A stretch of DNA of 17,906 nt, taken from the NCBI GenBank assembly GCA_003151535.1, contig PLXT01000103.1, positions 1 through 17,906 on the forward strand, given 5' to 3'. The notes under the pieces are model-generated. The model was not told where the DNA came from, did no database searches, and saw only the letters and a program-made list of their open reading frames with translations. The position numbers were made by a program, and so were the translations under genes. The stretch is from Methanobacterium sp. (lineage in GTDB: Archaea; Methanobacteriota; Methanobacteria; Methanobacteriales; Methanobacteriaceae). Positions 6,775-14,207 of the stretch are shown one piece after another. Each line of letters opens with the position of its first letter. The first letter of the stretch is position 1.

Positions 6775-7434
6775 ATGGCTATCAATAATGATAATGACTG
6801 TAACGAAATATTTGATGAAGTAATAAAATCTAGGCGGTCCACAAGATTTTTCAAAGATGAATTCCCATCAAAGGAAAATATTGAAGATATTTTAAATGCA
6901 GGAATGTTAGCACCTTATGCTGCACAGGCTGTTGGAAATAATGAAGATTTCAGACGTTTTTTTGTCTTCAAAAACGGCGGTAAAAGTATTGAAATTGCAG
7001 GTGACCTGATGCATAAAAAAGCGCAGGAAGGCTTGGACCATTTTAAAAAGATGATTGTTGAAAAACCATTCCTCAAGGGCAAAGTCCAGTCATTCATGGA
7101 TAAACTTCAGATGATAGTTGATAATGGAGTTCTTGGAGTAGGAACTGCACCTTATTTTGTCATTGTTGCAGAATTAAGAGGAGTACCTCCGGTTGAACAA
7201 GAATCTATTGCTCACTGTCTCGAAAATATGTGGCTTAAAGCAACTGAACTTGGACTTGGATTTGGTCTGGTTTCATTAACATCTCAAATGGCTGAAGATG
7301 AAGAGTTTTTAAAACTTTTAGACATTCCAAAAGGAAAATATGCACTTAATGGATGTGCAATAGGATATCCTTCTAAACAAATCCCTACCACAACGCGTCC
7401 TGATACTAAAAAGTCCACAAAGTGGTTGAATTAA
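6775..7434 (+). CDS. Nitroreductase-family FMN oxidoreductase
   Basis: A 219-residue flavoenzyme of the nitroreductase superfamily, likely cytoplasmic and FMN-bound. The signature is at the N-terminus: IKSRRSTRFFKDE (about residues 18-30), the residues that hold the FMN phosphate, then the helix with AGMLAPYA (43-50). The C-terminal half has the usual ENMWLKATELGLGFGLVSLT helix and a closing ALNGCAIGYP segment. Length is normal. The ATG has a strong GGAGGT site. The next gene, a flavin reductase, follows after 58 bases on the same strand. This pairing of two flavoproteins suggests a shared redox role, for example reducing quinone-like or nitro compounds or disposing of oxidants. The actual substrate cannot be seen. 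A T run at 7442-7448 could partly separate the two genes' transcripts. Confidence 0.88.
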   Translation: MAINNDNDCNEIFDEVIKSRRSTRFFKDEFPSKENIEDILNAGMLAPYAAQAVGNNEDFRRFFVFKNGGKSIEIAGDLMHKKAQEGLDHFKKMIVEKPFLKGKVQSFMDKLQMIVDNGVLGVGTAPYFVIVAELRGVPPVEQESIAHCLENMWLKATELGLGFGLVSLTSQMAEDEEFLKLLDIPKGKYALNGCAIGYPSKQIPTTTRPDTKKSTKWLN

Positions 7435-7441
7435 TAAATAA

Positions 7442-7448
7442 TTTTTTT
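7442..7448 (+). terminator. T run after the nitroreductase gene
   Basis: Seven T directly after the nitroreductase stop could end transcription or leave only partial readthrough into the flavin reductase gene. No stem precedes it. Confidence 0.3.
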
Positions 7449-7492
7449 CTTATCTAAAATGAGTAAAATAATTTATATGGAGGAGAAAAGTC

Positions 7493-8065
7493 ATGAAAAA
7501 ATCTATCGGAGCTAAAACAATTGTATATCCAAACCCTGTTTTTATTGTGGGGACATATGATAAAGATGGAAAACCAGATGTAATGGCAGCTGCATGGGGT
7601 GGAATATCATGTTCACAACCTCCATGTGTTTCTATTTCACTTCAGAAACAGAGATATACATTGGAAAATATTTATAAACGGGAAGCATTCACAATCAGCA
7701 TTCCATCAGAAGAACATGTTAACGAAGCAGATTACTTTGGAATAGTGTCTGGAAGGGATGCCGATAAATTTTCAGAAAGTGGATTAACCCCTGTGAAATC
7801 CGAAATAGTTGATGCACCATATGTCAAGGAATTTCCATTAATATTAGAATGTAAATTAGTCCACAAAGTGGATTTAGGAATGCATATTCAATTAACTGGT
7901 GAAATTATGGATGTTAAGGTTGAGGAAAATGCAGCCGATTCAAATGGAATTCCAGATATAAATAAGATTAAACCCTTCATGTTCGACCCGGCAGGAATGG
8001 CCTACTATGGTGTGGGTAAAAATATTGGCCGAGCTTTTAATGTTGGTAATAAAATAAAAAAATAG
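7493..8065 (+). CDS. Flavin reductase-like FMN-binding protein (flavoredoxin type)
   Basis: A 190-residue protein with the split-barrel FMN-binding fold. The sequence follows the flavoredoxin pattern: YPNPVFIVGTYDKDGKPDVMAAAWGG at the N-terminus, then SCSQPPCVSISLQKQRYTLENI, AFTISIPSEEHV, an ECKLVHKVDLGMHIQLTGEI strand pair and a C-terminal substrate-loop region with PAGMAYYGVG. Homologues in methanogens and sulfate reducers carry electrons through FMN. The ATG follows a very strong GGAGGAG site. It is the second gene of a likely pair with the nitroreductase. It converges with the gene at 8088, with 22 bases between the stops. Family assignment is firm; partner and substrate are unknown. Confidence 0.88.
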   Translation: MKKSIGAKTIVYPNPVFIVGTYDKDGKPDVMAAAWGGISCSQPPCVSISLQKQRYTLENIYKREAFTISIPSEEHVNEADYFGIVSGRDADKFSESGLTPVKSEIVDAPYVKEFPLILECKLVHKVDLGMHIQLTGEIMDVKVEENAADSNGIPDINKIKPFMFDPAGMAYYGVGKNIGRAFNVGNKIKK

Positions 8066-8087
8066 GCTATAATCCTTAAAAACTAAT

Positions 8088-8699
8088 TTAATACAACTCA
8101 TTTATTTTTTTCTCTGCAATAACACATTCTCTATATCCTTCAATACGTAACCTTTCGGCTTCTTTAAAATTAGATTCCTCTGTTAAATTTAATAAATCCT
8201 TAAAAATTGACTTTGCTTTTTTATTATGTGTATTTGCACTTTTAAGTAGGTTTTTATCTAGATCTGATTGTTTGTTATCTGGATCTGCTATTTTCCTGTT
8301 AATTGATGATGTAATGATAATGCCTTCGGCTGCTGATGGTATCAATTTAATTGCATGCCATCTTTTGTACTGATTAGATTTTAAAAGTTCAGATGTTTCA
8401 GAAACCTTACTGATATACTCTTTTAGTTCATTTAACCATTTTATAGCGCTTGAAATTTTAGTATAAACCATTTTTTTAAGATTTTTGTTTAGATTGCCAT
8501 ATTCTGTCCTTTTTTTAGCTAGTTCTAGTCTTGAAATAGTTTTATTAGCACTTGCAATGTAATATTCCCTATTTTTTTGGAGTATCTCTGTTGATGAGTT
8601 TTGGTCGTTACCCTCCAGGTAACCCATTATATAACTAGTGTCAATCCCATTCATGGTTCTGTAAGACATTTCGCCGGCCATATTTTCGGTTTCTTTCAT
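8088..8699 (-). CDS. Unknown soluble alpha-helical protein
   Basis: A 203-residue protein of no family I recognise. It is rich in Lys, Glu, Asn and Ile, has no signal peptide and no membrane helix, and looks almost entirely helical. The stretches NKTISRLELAKKRTEYGNLNKNLKKMV and AIKWLNELKEYISKVSETSELLK could form coiled coils. A small apolar patch lies at AIKLIPSAAEGIIITSSI (about residues 117-134). The C-terminus (ESNFKEAERLRIEGYRECVIAEKKINEL) is again helical. The start is the ATG at 8699, with AGGTGT at 8705-8710 as its ribosome-binding site. A GTG three codons earlier would overlap that site. The gene stands alone and converges with the flavin reductase gene. Confidence 0.7.
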   Translation of the reverse strand: MKETENMAGEMSYRTMNGIDTSYIMGYLEGNDQNSSTEILQKNREYYIASANKTISRLELAKKRTEYGNLNKNLKKMVYTKISSAIKWLNELKEYISKVSETSELLKSNQYKRWHAIKLIPSAAEGIIITSSINRKIADPDNKQSDLDKNLLKSANTHNKKAKSIFKDLLNLTEESNFKEAERLRIEGYRECVIAEKKINELY

Positions 8700-8943
8700 C
8701 TGAAACACCTACAATAATAAATAATAAAAAAAAACTTTACAGATTCCAATTTGTATATATGGGTTGAACTTTCATTAAAAATATTCGAATCTATGTATTA
8801 GAACCTCAATTCTAAGTATTAATGTAACAAAAAAATAATCTAAATTTTTAGAACTTGTAAAATTTATAAACTTATCCCTCTAATATATCATCAGATACCT
8901 ATTTTTAATCATTTTTGATAATAATTTATATGGTTGCAATTCA

Positions 8944-9576
8944 ATGAGTTATTCTACTAAAGAGAGAGCATCGGATTCAGTTTCAAGGATATCTAAAGAA
9001 ATACCTTCAGACGGTATAACTTTCAAAGATTTTTTGGAACTCATAGGTGAGCAGGGAGGTTTGCTGTCTTGCCTGGTCCTTGTTGCTCCTTTTCTATTTC
9101 CAGTTTCAATTCCAGGTAGTAGTTTACCATTTGGGTTGGCAATACTACTGATAAATGTTGGAATAATCCTTAAGAGACACCCCCTAATACCAAGATCTAT
9201 CATGGAATATAAAATATCGCAGAATAACATGTTAAAGATTTTAAATGGGATGAGTACTGTTTTGTCAAAGTTTGAAAGGGTAACTAAACCCCGTTTAACA
9301 GTACTGGCTGGTAAAGATAATATGGTTTATTTGAATAGTTCTTTGATGATTTTCTGTTCTTTTTTATTAATGTTACCTTTACCAGTTCCATTAACAGATT
9401 TTTTACCCGCATACAGTATGCTTTTTTTAGCACTGGGATCAATTGAAAGGGACGGCTATCTGATTGTGGCAGGATATTCTCTAGCCATTATTACAACTGT
9501 ATATTTCCTTCTAATTGCAATTTTAGGGTTGGCTGGTATTAAGTTGGGTTTGTCATTTTTAGGAATTAATTTCTAA
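8944..9576 (+). CDS. ExoD-family membrane protein
   Basis: A 210-residue membrane protein matching the ExoD family, named after an exopolysaccharide gene of rhizobia. The cytoplasmic N-terminus has the family helix ITFKDFLELIGEQGGLLSCLVLVAPFLFPVSIPGSSLPFG, whose proline- and glycine-rich end leads into the first helices. The amphipathic central part (residues about 75-120, KRHPLIPRSIMEYKISQNN) is followed by two or three helices near the C-terminus, including FLLMLPLPVPLTDFLPAYSMLFLALGSIERDG. Length is close to the family's usual 200. The biochemical role is not established, and a link to polysaccharide in this organism is not shown. The ribosome-binding site is weak (GGTTGCAA). A TATA-like aaatttataaac near 8857-8868 could be its promoter. 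Confidence 0.82.
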   Translation: MSYSTKERASDSVSRISKEIPSDGITFKDFLELIGEQGGLLSCLVLVAPFLFPVSIPGSSLPFGLAILLINVGIILKRHPLIPRSIMEYKISQNNMLKILNGMSTVLSKFERVTKPRLTVLAGKDNMVYLNSSLMIFCSFLLMLPLPVPLTDFLPAYSMLFLALGSIERDGYLIVAGYSLAIITTVYFLLIAILGLAGIKLGLSFLGINF

Positions 9577-9702
9577 ATATCGATTAAAAGTTCGATGGTT
9601 TGGTGACACGTTATGCATCTTTTAGAAACTCAAATGGATAATTGGATATATTAGATTATTAACAATTATATAGAAGTAATGGATTACTTGGAGGTTTAAG
9701 TG

Positions 9703-9981
9703 ATGTCAGAGGAAAATGTCGTATACATTGGAAACAAACCAGTAATGAACTATGTTTTAGCCGTAGTGACTCAGATGAATAGTGGAATTCCCGAAGTAAT
9801 GTTGAAAGCTAGAGGAAGAGCAATAAGCAGGGCCGTGGATGTAGCAGAGATTGTAAGGAACAGATTTATGACTGATTTAACGGTTGGTTCCATAGATATC
9901 TGCACAGAAGAAATGACAAGCAGAGAAGGATCAAACAGTAATGTTTCAGCCATTGAAATACAACTCTGCAAGAACGAATAA
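9703..9981 (+). CDS. albA: Alba, archaeal chromatin / nucleic-acid-binding protein
   Basis: A 92-residue Alba protein, a dimer that coats and compacts DNA and also binds RNA in archaea. The N-terminal strand and loop (VVYIGNKPVMNYVLAV, residues 6-21) hold the conserved lysine that touches the nucleic acid and that is acetylated in some archaea. The signature helix ARGRAISRAVDVAEIVRNRF is present, and the protein ends in the last strand (VSAIEIQL). Two starts are possible, GTG at 9700 and ATG at 9703. The strong GGAGGT at 9690-9695 is seven bases before the ATG, which is preferred. The gene is monocistronic, with a T-run terminator after it. Such genes are highly expressed, which fits the strong site. 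Confidence 0.95.
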   Translation: MSEENVVYIGNKPVMNYVLAVVTQMNSGIPEVMLKARGRAISRAVDVAEIVRNRFMTDLTVGSIDICTEEMTSREGSNSNVSAIEIQLCKNE

Positions 9982-9995
9982 ATCCATATAATCCC

Positions 9996-10008
9996 TTTTA
10001 ATTTTTTT
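9996..10008 (+). terminator. T-rich terminator after the Alba gene
   Basis: Ttttaa followed by seven T (10002-10008) lies 15-27 bases after the stop of the Alba gene, with no strong stem. Runs like this are typical archaeal terminators. Confidence 0.5.
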
Positions 10009-10204
10009 CTTAATACTCATCATTATAATATTAATTTAAGATTTATAGTATCCTGATTTAACTGTTTTAACAAAGAGATACTTTATATTCTTAGATATAA
10101 TAAATTAAATGTAACATTGAGTCTATTTTATTGTTTGATTATTGATATTTTCTGTTTTTAACTTTTATTACCTGGTATATCTACCTATTTCTAAAAATTA
10201 ATAT

Positions 10205-10226
10205 GTTATAGAGTTCATATTATAAC
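10205..10226. promoter_or_regulatory. Inverted repeat at the DUF2769 promoter
   Basis: GTTATA (10205-10210) and TATAAC (10221-10226) are perfect 6-base arms spaced by ten bases. They cover the stretch between a likely TATA element (near 10199-10208) and the expected start site, about one helical turn apart centre to centre plus half. A repressor could bind here. The arms are short and AT-rich, so chance is possible. Confidence 0.22.
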
Positions 10227-10248
10227 CAACCAGATAGGGAGTGATATC

Positions 10249-10539
10249 TTGGATAAATTTGAGCAACTGATTCATGATGTTATGGATATGTCTGAAAGCG
10301 AACAAAACAAAGTAATAGAATCATATAAATATTCATGTATTTGCCACACATGTGCAACCTACAATGAATGTGCTTCAGATGCCAATGAAAAATTTTTTTG
10401 TGTGACTGGCAAAAGTAGGGATTGTATTACCGAACCAAGGGGATGTGAATGTCCTACATGTCCATTAGCTCAATCACTCGATGTGGGAGTGATAAATAAT
10501 ACCTATTGTTTAAAAGGTAGTGAGATGGAGCAGAGATAA
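10249..10539 (+). CDS. DUF2769 cysteine-rich protein
   Basis: A 96-residue protein with ten cysteines (30, 32, 35, 41, 51, 59, 66, 68, 71 and 87). The patterns CxCxxC and CxCPxC and the spacing fit the DUF2769 domain, common in methanogens and of unknown function. The cysteines could bind zinc or an iron-sulfur cluster. The N-terminal 28 residues are a plain helix, and there is no signal peptide, so a cytoplasmic, reduced protein is likely. The start is TTG, decided by GGGAGTGAT at 10237-10245, just upstream and close to the ideal GGAGGTGAT. No ATG in frame is better placed. The gene stands alone, with its own AT-rich promoter region. Confidence 0.82.
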   Translation: MDKFEQLIHDVMDMSESEQNKVIESYKYSCICHTCATYNECASDANEKFFCVTGKSRDCITEPRGCECPTCPLAQSLDVGVINNTYCLKGSEMEQR

Positions 10540-10637
10540 ATAAAAAAATAGTTATTCTGGATGGTAACGAAATTACTTCAAATTCTTTTAATCTTTTACA
10601 GATTTTAATTTAATATTAAAATTCAATGGTGAAAATC

Positions 10638-11034
10638 ATGATTACAAATGAATATATTCAAAATTTATTTCATTTTTTAGAAAACAGATGATAACTCTCA
10701 TTTCTATGATAAAGTCGCAGATGATGTGGATTGGACTGTTATGGGCACCCATCCATTGGCAGGAACGTATCATAGTAAAACAGATTTTATAGTAAATACC
10801 TTTGTAAGGCTCAACAAAATCTTAAAGGAGGGTGTAGTTTTAAAGGTTAACAACATCATTGTACAGGATGAAACAGCAGTTGTTGAACTAAAATCCCTTT
10901 CAACTGCCTTGAATGGTAAACCATTTAACAACACCTATTGTTGGTTGTGTCGGTTCGAAAATAATATTATAGTTGAAGTACGTGCCTATGTTGATTCTGC
11001 CCTAGTTAAAATGGTTATTGATGAAAATGAATAG
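10638..11034 (+). pseudogene. SnoaL/NTF2-like protein, split by one extra A
   Basis: The gene starts at ATG 10638 after a GGTGA site. It reads MITNEYIQNLFHFLEN to a TGA at 10689-10691. In the frame starting at 10684 the protein continues as TDDNSHFYDKVADDVDWTVMGTHPLAGTYHSK and on to the stop at 11034. The DDVDWTVMGTHPLAG stretch is typical of small SnoaL-like (NTF2-fold) proteins of about 130 residues. Removing one A from the AAAA at 10681-10684 gives an uninterrupted 131-residue product. Relatives are small ligand-binding or isomerase-like proteins of unclear role. The break could be a sequencing error in a short homopolymer or a true mutation; apart from the break the coding sequence looks well kept. 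The end is eight bases from the convergent stop at 11043. Confidence 0.82.
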
Positions 11035-11042
11035 AAAATGAG

Positions 11043-11351
11043 TTAACTTTTTCTAGTTTCATCATTTAGCCCCTTTTCATACTTGGCCAATTCAGATCTA
11101 CAGTAACGTAATTCTGTTTGGTACCTGGTTAACTCCCTTTTGAGTAGATAATTTCTGGTCCAAAGATAAATAGAAATCACAATAAATACAATTATCAAGA
11201 GGAATAACAATCCCGAGATTATACCTGCAGCAATAGCTTGCCAAACAAGGGCTAAACCATAGAGGAGATAAAGGACTGCTCCAATCACCGCTATTATTAA
11301 AGCTATTATTACAATAATCTTCAAATTTTTAATTAAATCGTTGCTGTCCAT
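11043..11351 (-). CDS. Small two-helix membrane protein with a coiled-coil tail
   Basis: A 102-residue protein of no family I recognise. Two hydrophobic segments (about residues 10-36 and 40-65) form a hairpin in the membrane. A charged helical tail follows (YLLKRELTRYQTELRYCRSELAKYEKGLNDE), with heptad-like spacing of hydrophobic residues. A short loop joins the helices, so both ends should be on the cytoplasmic side, given the Arg/Lys-rich tail. The ATG has GGGTGA seven bases upstream. The gene follows the Nudix gene after 16 bases on the same strand, so the two form an operon. It converges with the SnoaL-like gene, with eight bases between the stops. Confidence 0.65.
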   Translation of the reverse strand: MDSNDLIKNLKIIVIIALIIAVIGAVLYLLYGLALVWQAIAAGIISGLLFLLIIVFIVISIYLWTRNYLLKRELTRYQTELRYCRSELAKYEKGLNDETRKS

Positions 11352-11367
11352 TTTAATTCACCCAACA

Positions 11368-11864
11368 TTATTTTTTTCCAGCCATCTTATCCACGGTACT
11401 TTTAATAGATTTTATCCAGGGGGTCAAAGTATTTTCAGAATCTTCGGATTTTTCGGTGGTAGAAATTCCCCTAGTTTGATTAACATAATCTTGAAGCCAG
11501 TCAGCCAGCTCGTAATCTGATAATGTTTCAATTAATACCCATGCATAGCCTTCATGTTCACTGCTAAGATTTAGTTCGCCTTCAACTATCTTACCCGACA
11601 TTATAATATGGACAGCCCGGATAATATGTAAATTCTGTTCAGAAGCCCAACAACATGTTCAAGGGATATTTTCAGATTAGTTTCTTCATAAACTTCCCTT
11701 ATCAATGCATGGTCGAATGATTCGCCCTGATCTACTTTTCCTCCAGGAAGTTCCCATTTGCCTGGATTGGTTTTTGAATCGGTTGATCTCTTTAATATAA
11801 GAATTTTGCCGTCCCGGTCTGTGAGAAGAACCCTCACAGCAAGACCATAAACATGGTTTATCAT
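11368..11864 (-). pseudogene. Nudix hydrolase split by one missing base
   Basis: Intact relatives remove oxidised or excess nucleoside diphosphate derivatives. The first part, from ATG 11864, carries the Nudix box: G42, E48, R56, E57, E60 and E61, with Asn in place of the usual second Gly. It reads to VVGLL and then loses the frame, ending at a TAA at 11601-11603. One base back the sequence goes on as EQNLHIIRAVHIIMSGKIVEGELNLSSEHEGYAWV and then DYELADWLQDYVNQ, the normal C-terminal half. The ATG at 11601 that looks like a separate gene start is an internal methionine of this protein. One base is missing near 11652 (CTT CT-GAA). A charged tail of about 45 residues follows the domain. It leads a two-gene operon with the membrane protein at 11043. 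Confidence 0.85.
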
Positions 11865-12063
11865 TGGTAATCATTCCTAAAATTTGATATTAACTATTTC
11901 ACTTAGGTTTATTTATAAGGATCATTTAGTCTATTTATGAATAAGCAAGAAACTTTTAATATATTAAAAAGCTCCAAAATTATAATATCCTCTTTTAACA
12001 TGACTAAACACATAGAACCGTTTTAAAAACCATTTATTCAAAAATTATTAACTAGTGTTGATT

Positions 12064-12216
12064 TTGTCTGATAAAAAAGAATTTACAGTTGAGCGAGATG
12101 GAAGGGAACTGCAGGCTGAACTCATTGTAATACCCGATGCAAGACATTTATCTAACCATGATAACCCTGAATTTTTTAACCAAGCAATGGTTACGTTTTT
12201 AAAGGAAATAAACTGA
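12064..12216 (+). pseudogene. C-terminal fragment of an alpha/beta hydrolase
   Basis: A frame of about 50 codons whose second half reads ELQAELIVIPDARHLSNHDNPEFFNQAMVTFLKEIN. This is the end of many alpha/beta-hydrolase-fold enzymes: the last strand, the catalytic-histidine loop (here ARHLSN) and the final helix. The catalytic serine and acid segments are absent, no homologous sequence lies upstream in any frame, and there is no ribosome-binding site. It is therefore most likely a remnant left by a deletion. The rubredoxin gene follows 119 bases later. Confidence 0.6.
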
Positions 12217-12335
12217 ATTAATATTTATTTTTTTATTTTTTATGTGAATATTGGATTTACATTTTAGTGATCAAAAAAAATAATTATCAATAAATACAAA
12301 ACAGTATTGTATAAAAAAAGAAAGGGAGTGTTAAC

Positions 12336-12494
12336 ATGAAAAAGTTTCAGTGTTCCCCATGTCAATATATATACGATCCAAAGGAAGGAGACCCAGATAA
12401 TGGTGTACCTCCAGGCACTGCCTTTGAAGATTTACCAGATGACTGGATTTGTCCTTTATGTGGCGTGAGTAAAGATTTATTTGAAGAAAAATAA
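12336..12494 (+). CDS. rub: Rubredoxin
   Basis: A 52-residue rubredoxin, a small cytoplasmic electron carrier with one iron bound by four cysteines. The ligands are in CxxC motifs at C6/C9 and C39/C42. The typical core is present: YIYDPKEGDPDNGVPPGTAFEDLPDDWICPLCG. In methanogens rubredoxins pass electrons to oxygen- and peroxide-reducing enzymes such as rubrerythrin and F420H2 oxidase partners; none of these is in the window. The ATG has GGGAGTG at 12324-12330. A T-rich tract follows the stop within two bases. The gene is intact, although its neighbours on both sides are damaged. Confidence 0.96.
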   Translation: MKKFQCSPCQYIYDPKEGDPDNGVPPGTAFEDLPDDWICPLCGVSKDLFEEK

Positions 12495-12508
12495 TTTTTT
12501 TCTTTTTT
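12495..12508 (+). terminator. T-rich terminator after rubredoxin
   Basis: Two T runs (six or seven each, split by a C) fill the 14 bases between the rubredoxin stop and the ATG at 12509. They should end the rubredoxin transcript. Confidence 0.5.
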
Positions 12509-13122
12509 ATGTTTAAAATAATCTATACTAAACTCGAATGTATTGAAGATTGTCTAAACGATAGTAACAATCAAAATATGAGCTCACATAAATTTGAATA
12601 TGCAACCATAAGTGTTATAAATTCTACAACTTTATCAGGCTATAATGTTTTAATAATGCCTGGAGGAGAAGCTATAGACTATTTTGATAATGATGAAATC
12701 GACAACGCTTCTATAAAACAATTTGTTTCGGAGGGTAATGGTTATATTGGTATCTGTGCAGGCGCTTACGCAGCATCTAACTATATAATTGGTGATTTTC
12801 CGGGTTGGGGATTAGCAGCCGATGTAAATACATCAACTGAGAGTTATGAATGGGTACTAACAATATCCACTACATCACATGAACTAAATTACTTAATGGT
12901 AAATTAACAGATATATATATGGATACAAGTCCTGTAATGACAACAAGTAATAATCAAATAGTTATGGCCACATATGCAGATAATAACACTGGTTATCTGA
13001 ATTACCCTGCTATAATAGAAGATACATATGGAAGTGGGAGGGTAATTTTAAGTGGCCCACACCCAAAGATGAACCCACAAAACCCACAACTTTTAACCAA
13101 CATGTTACTAATGGGCATCTAA
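12509..13122 (+). pseudogene. BPL_N-like (biotin-protein-ligase N-terminal domain) protein, split by one base
   Basis: The first frame has the glutamine-amidotransferase-like features of BPL_N domains: LSGYNVLIMPGGEA, then FVSEGNGYIGICAGAYAASNYI with the nucleophile-elbow cysteine. It breaks near 12893-12896, reading TTA ATG GTA AAT TAA. One base back it continues as NGKLTDIYMDTSPVMTT, then ATYADNNTGYLNYPAIIEDTYGSGRVILSGPHP to the stop at 13122. Both halves match the family's order (PGG, ICAGAY, late SGPHP), so one missing base (perhaps A) explains the split. The ATG lies in the T-rich tract after rubredoxin, with no ribosome-binding site, and relatives usually carry a signal peptide that is missing here. 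The 5' end may therefore also be lost. Confidence 0.8.
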
Positions 13123-13137
13123 AAAAATTATGACCTA

Positions 13138-13187
13138 AAATAGTTTTAATTTCATAAAAACTATTTAATATAATTTTAAATTTTTTT
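13138..13187 (+). terminator. 10-bp hairpin plus T run between convergent genes
   Basis: AAATAGTTTT (13138-13147) and AAAACTATTT (13157-13166) form a perfect 10-bp stem with a nine-base loop. Seven T (13181-13187) follow on the plus strand. It lies between the BPL_N-like gene and the convergent prenyltransferase gene, so it can end transcription of the plus-strand gene and perhaps of the minus-strand gene too. Confidence 0.55.
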
Positions 13188-13205
13188 CCATACGATCAGT
13201 CAATT

Positions 13206-14129
13206 CTAAATTAATAGGTAGATAAAATAAACATTGATTAAAAGTGACATTAAAAAAAGAGCTGCAACATTAAGTTTAACAAATTTTGTTGTAGATTCTA
13301 CATCAAATCTTCTTTTAAACAGTGCATAGAATCCTAATATTAATGAAATTAATGAGATCAACACCAATACTCTAAAATCTATGTTTGATGGGAAAAGCTT
13401 TGTGTAGGGTATAATTATGAATGAGAGTGTTGCAAGCACTCCACAAATCGCATTGAGTTTAAATCCAAATTCACGCCCTTTAGATACTATCCATGTAATT
13501 TTATTACCTAATTTATCTCCTTCTAAAGTTGGAAGTTCAAAACTATTGATAAAGATTATTTGAAGGAAGATTACTGGGATAGAAAAAATTAGGAAGGGTA
13601 GATCCAGTGTACCCATCAATGTAAAGTAACCTGTGCCCAAAAATATTAGAACTGCAATTATGTTTGCGACCTCTCCCAATCTACGATATACCAGTTTTAT
13701 GGGTGGAGCTGTGTAATACCAAGCAAGAATATTTCCTAAGAGAAGAAATAAAAAGAATGTAATCGGATAATGATATATAACTGTAAATGCTGCGGCTAAA
13801 AATATGGATAAACCCATGAGGAATAATGAAAATTGTTTGGAAAAATCTCTAAGTTCAGGGTTATGAACCAAGACACCACTACCACCTGTTACAAAACTGG
13901 ATCCCGTGTAACTGTCGACTTCAAAATCAAAATAATCGTTACTGTAATGAACTGCTAGATGTGCAACTAACAAGATGGAGTAACCTAGAATAAATTTACT
14001 CAAAACAAATTCTGCATTTAATAAAACCGCGAGCAAGGCTCCCATAGTAAAAAGGAGAAAATCACCAGCTAGATACTGGGGCCTTCCAAGCTTAATAATT
14101 TTTATAATTGTATCAACGTTATAATCCAT
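13206..14129 (-). CDS. UbiA-family prenyltransferase (paralogue with altered second motif)
   Basis: A 307-residue membrane prenyltransferase with about eight or nine helices. UbiA-type enzymes move a prenyl chain onto an aromatic or other acceptor, using two aspartate-rich motifs to hold magnesium and diphosphate. The first motif is complete (NDYFDFEVD; N64, D65, D68, D72). The second reads LPTLEGD, with Thr at the position where the downstream paralogue has the first Asp (PDMEGD). APPIKLVYRRLGE, the conserved loop, is present. The ATG has AGGTG four to five bases upstream. It lies 78 bases after the paralogue at 14208 on the same strand, so they may be one operon. The acceptor is unknown; MenA-like or methanogen lipid or cofactor chemistry are options. 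Confidence 0.85.
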   Translation of the reverse strand: MDYNVDTIIKIIKLGRPQYLAGDFLLFTMGALLAVLLNAEFVLSKFILGYSILLVAHLAVHYSNDYFDFEVDSYTGSSFVTGGSGVLVHNPELRDFSKQFSLFLMGLSIFLAAAFTVIYHYPITFFLFLLLGNILAWYYTAPPIKLVYRRLGEVANIIAVLIFLGTGYFTLMGTLDLPFLIFSIPVIFLQIIFINSFELPTLEGDKLGNKITWIVSKGREFGFKLNAICGVLATLSFIIIPYTKLFPSNIDFRVLVLISLISLILGFYALFKRRFDVESTTKFVKLNVAALFLMSLLINVYFIYLLI

Positions 14130-14207
14130 TGTACACCTATTTACAAATTTTATTCCCTAATACTATAATTATTATAATTTAAACCTCTAATAAACTTATA
14201 ATAATCC

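Noticed and set aside
11368..11601. A separate 77-residue gene starting at ATG 11601
   Set aside because: Its sequence is the C-terminal half of a Nudix hydrolase, and family sequence continues upstream of the ATG in the same frame.
12919..13122. A separate 67-residue gene
   Set aside because: It is the C-terminal part of the BPL_N-like protein, and upstream codons in the same frame fit the family.
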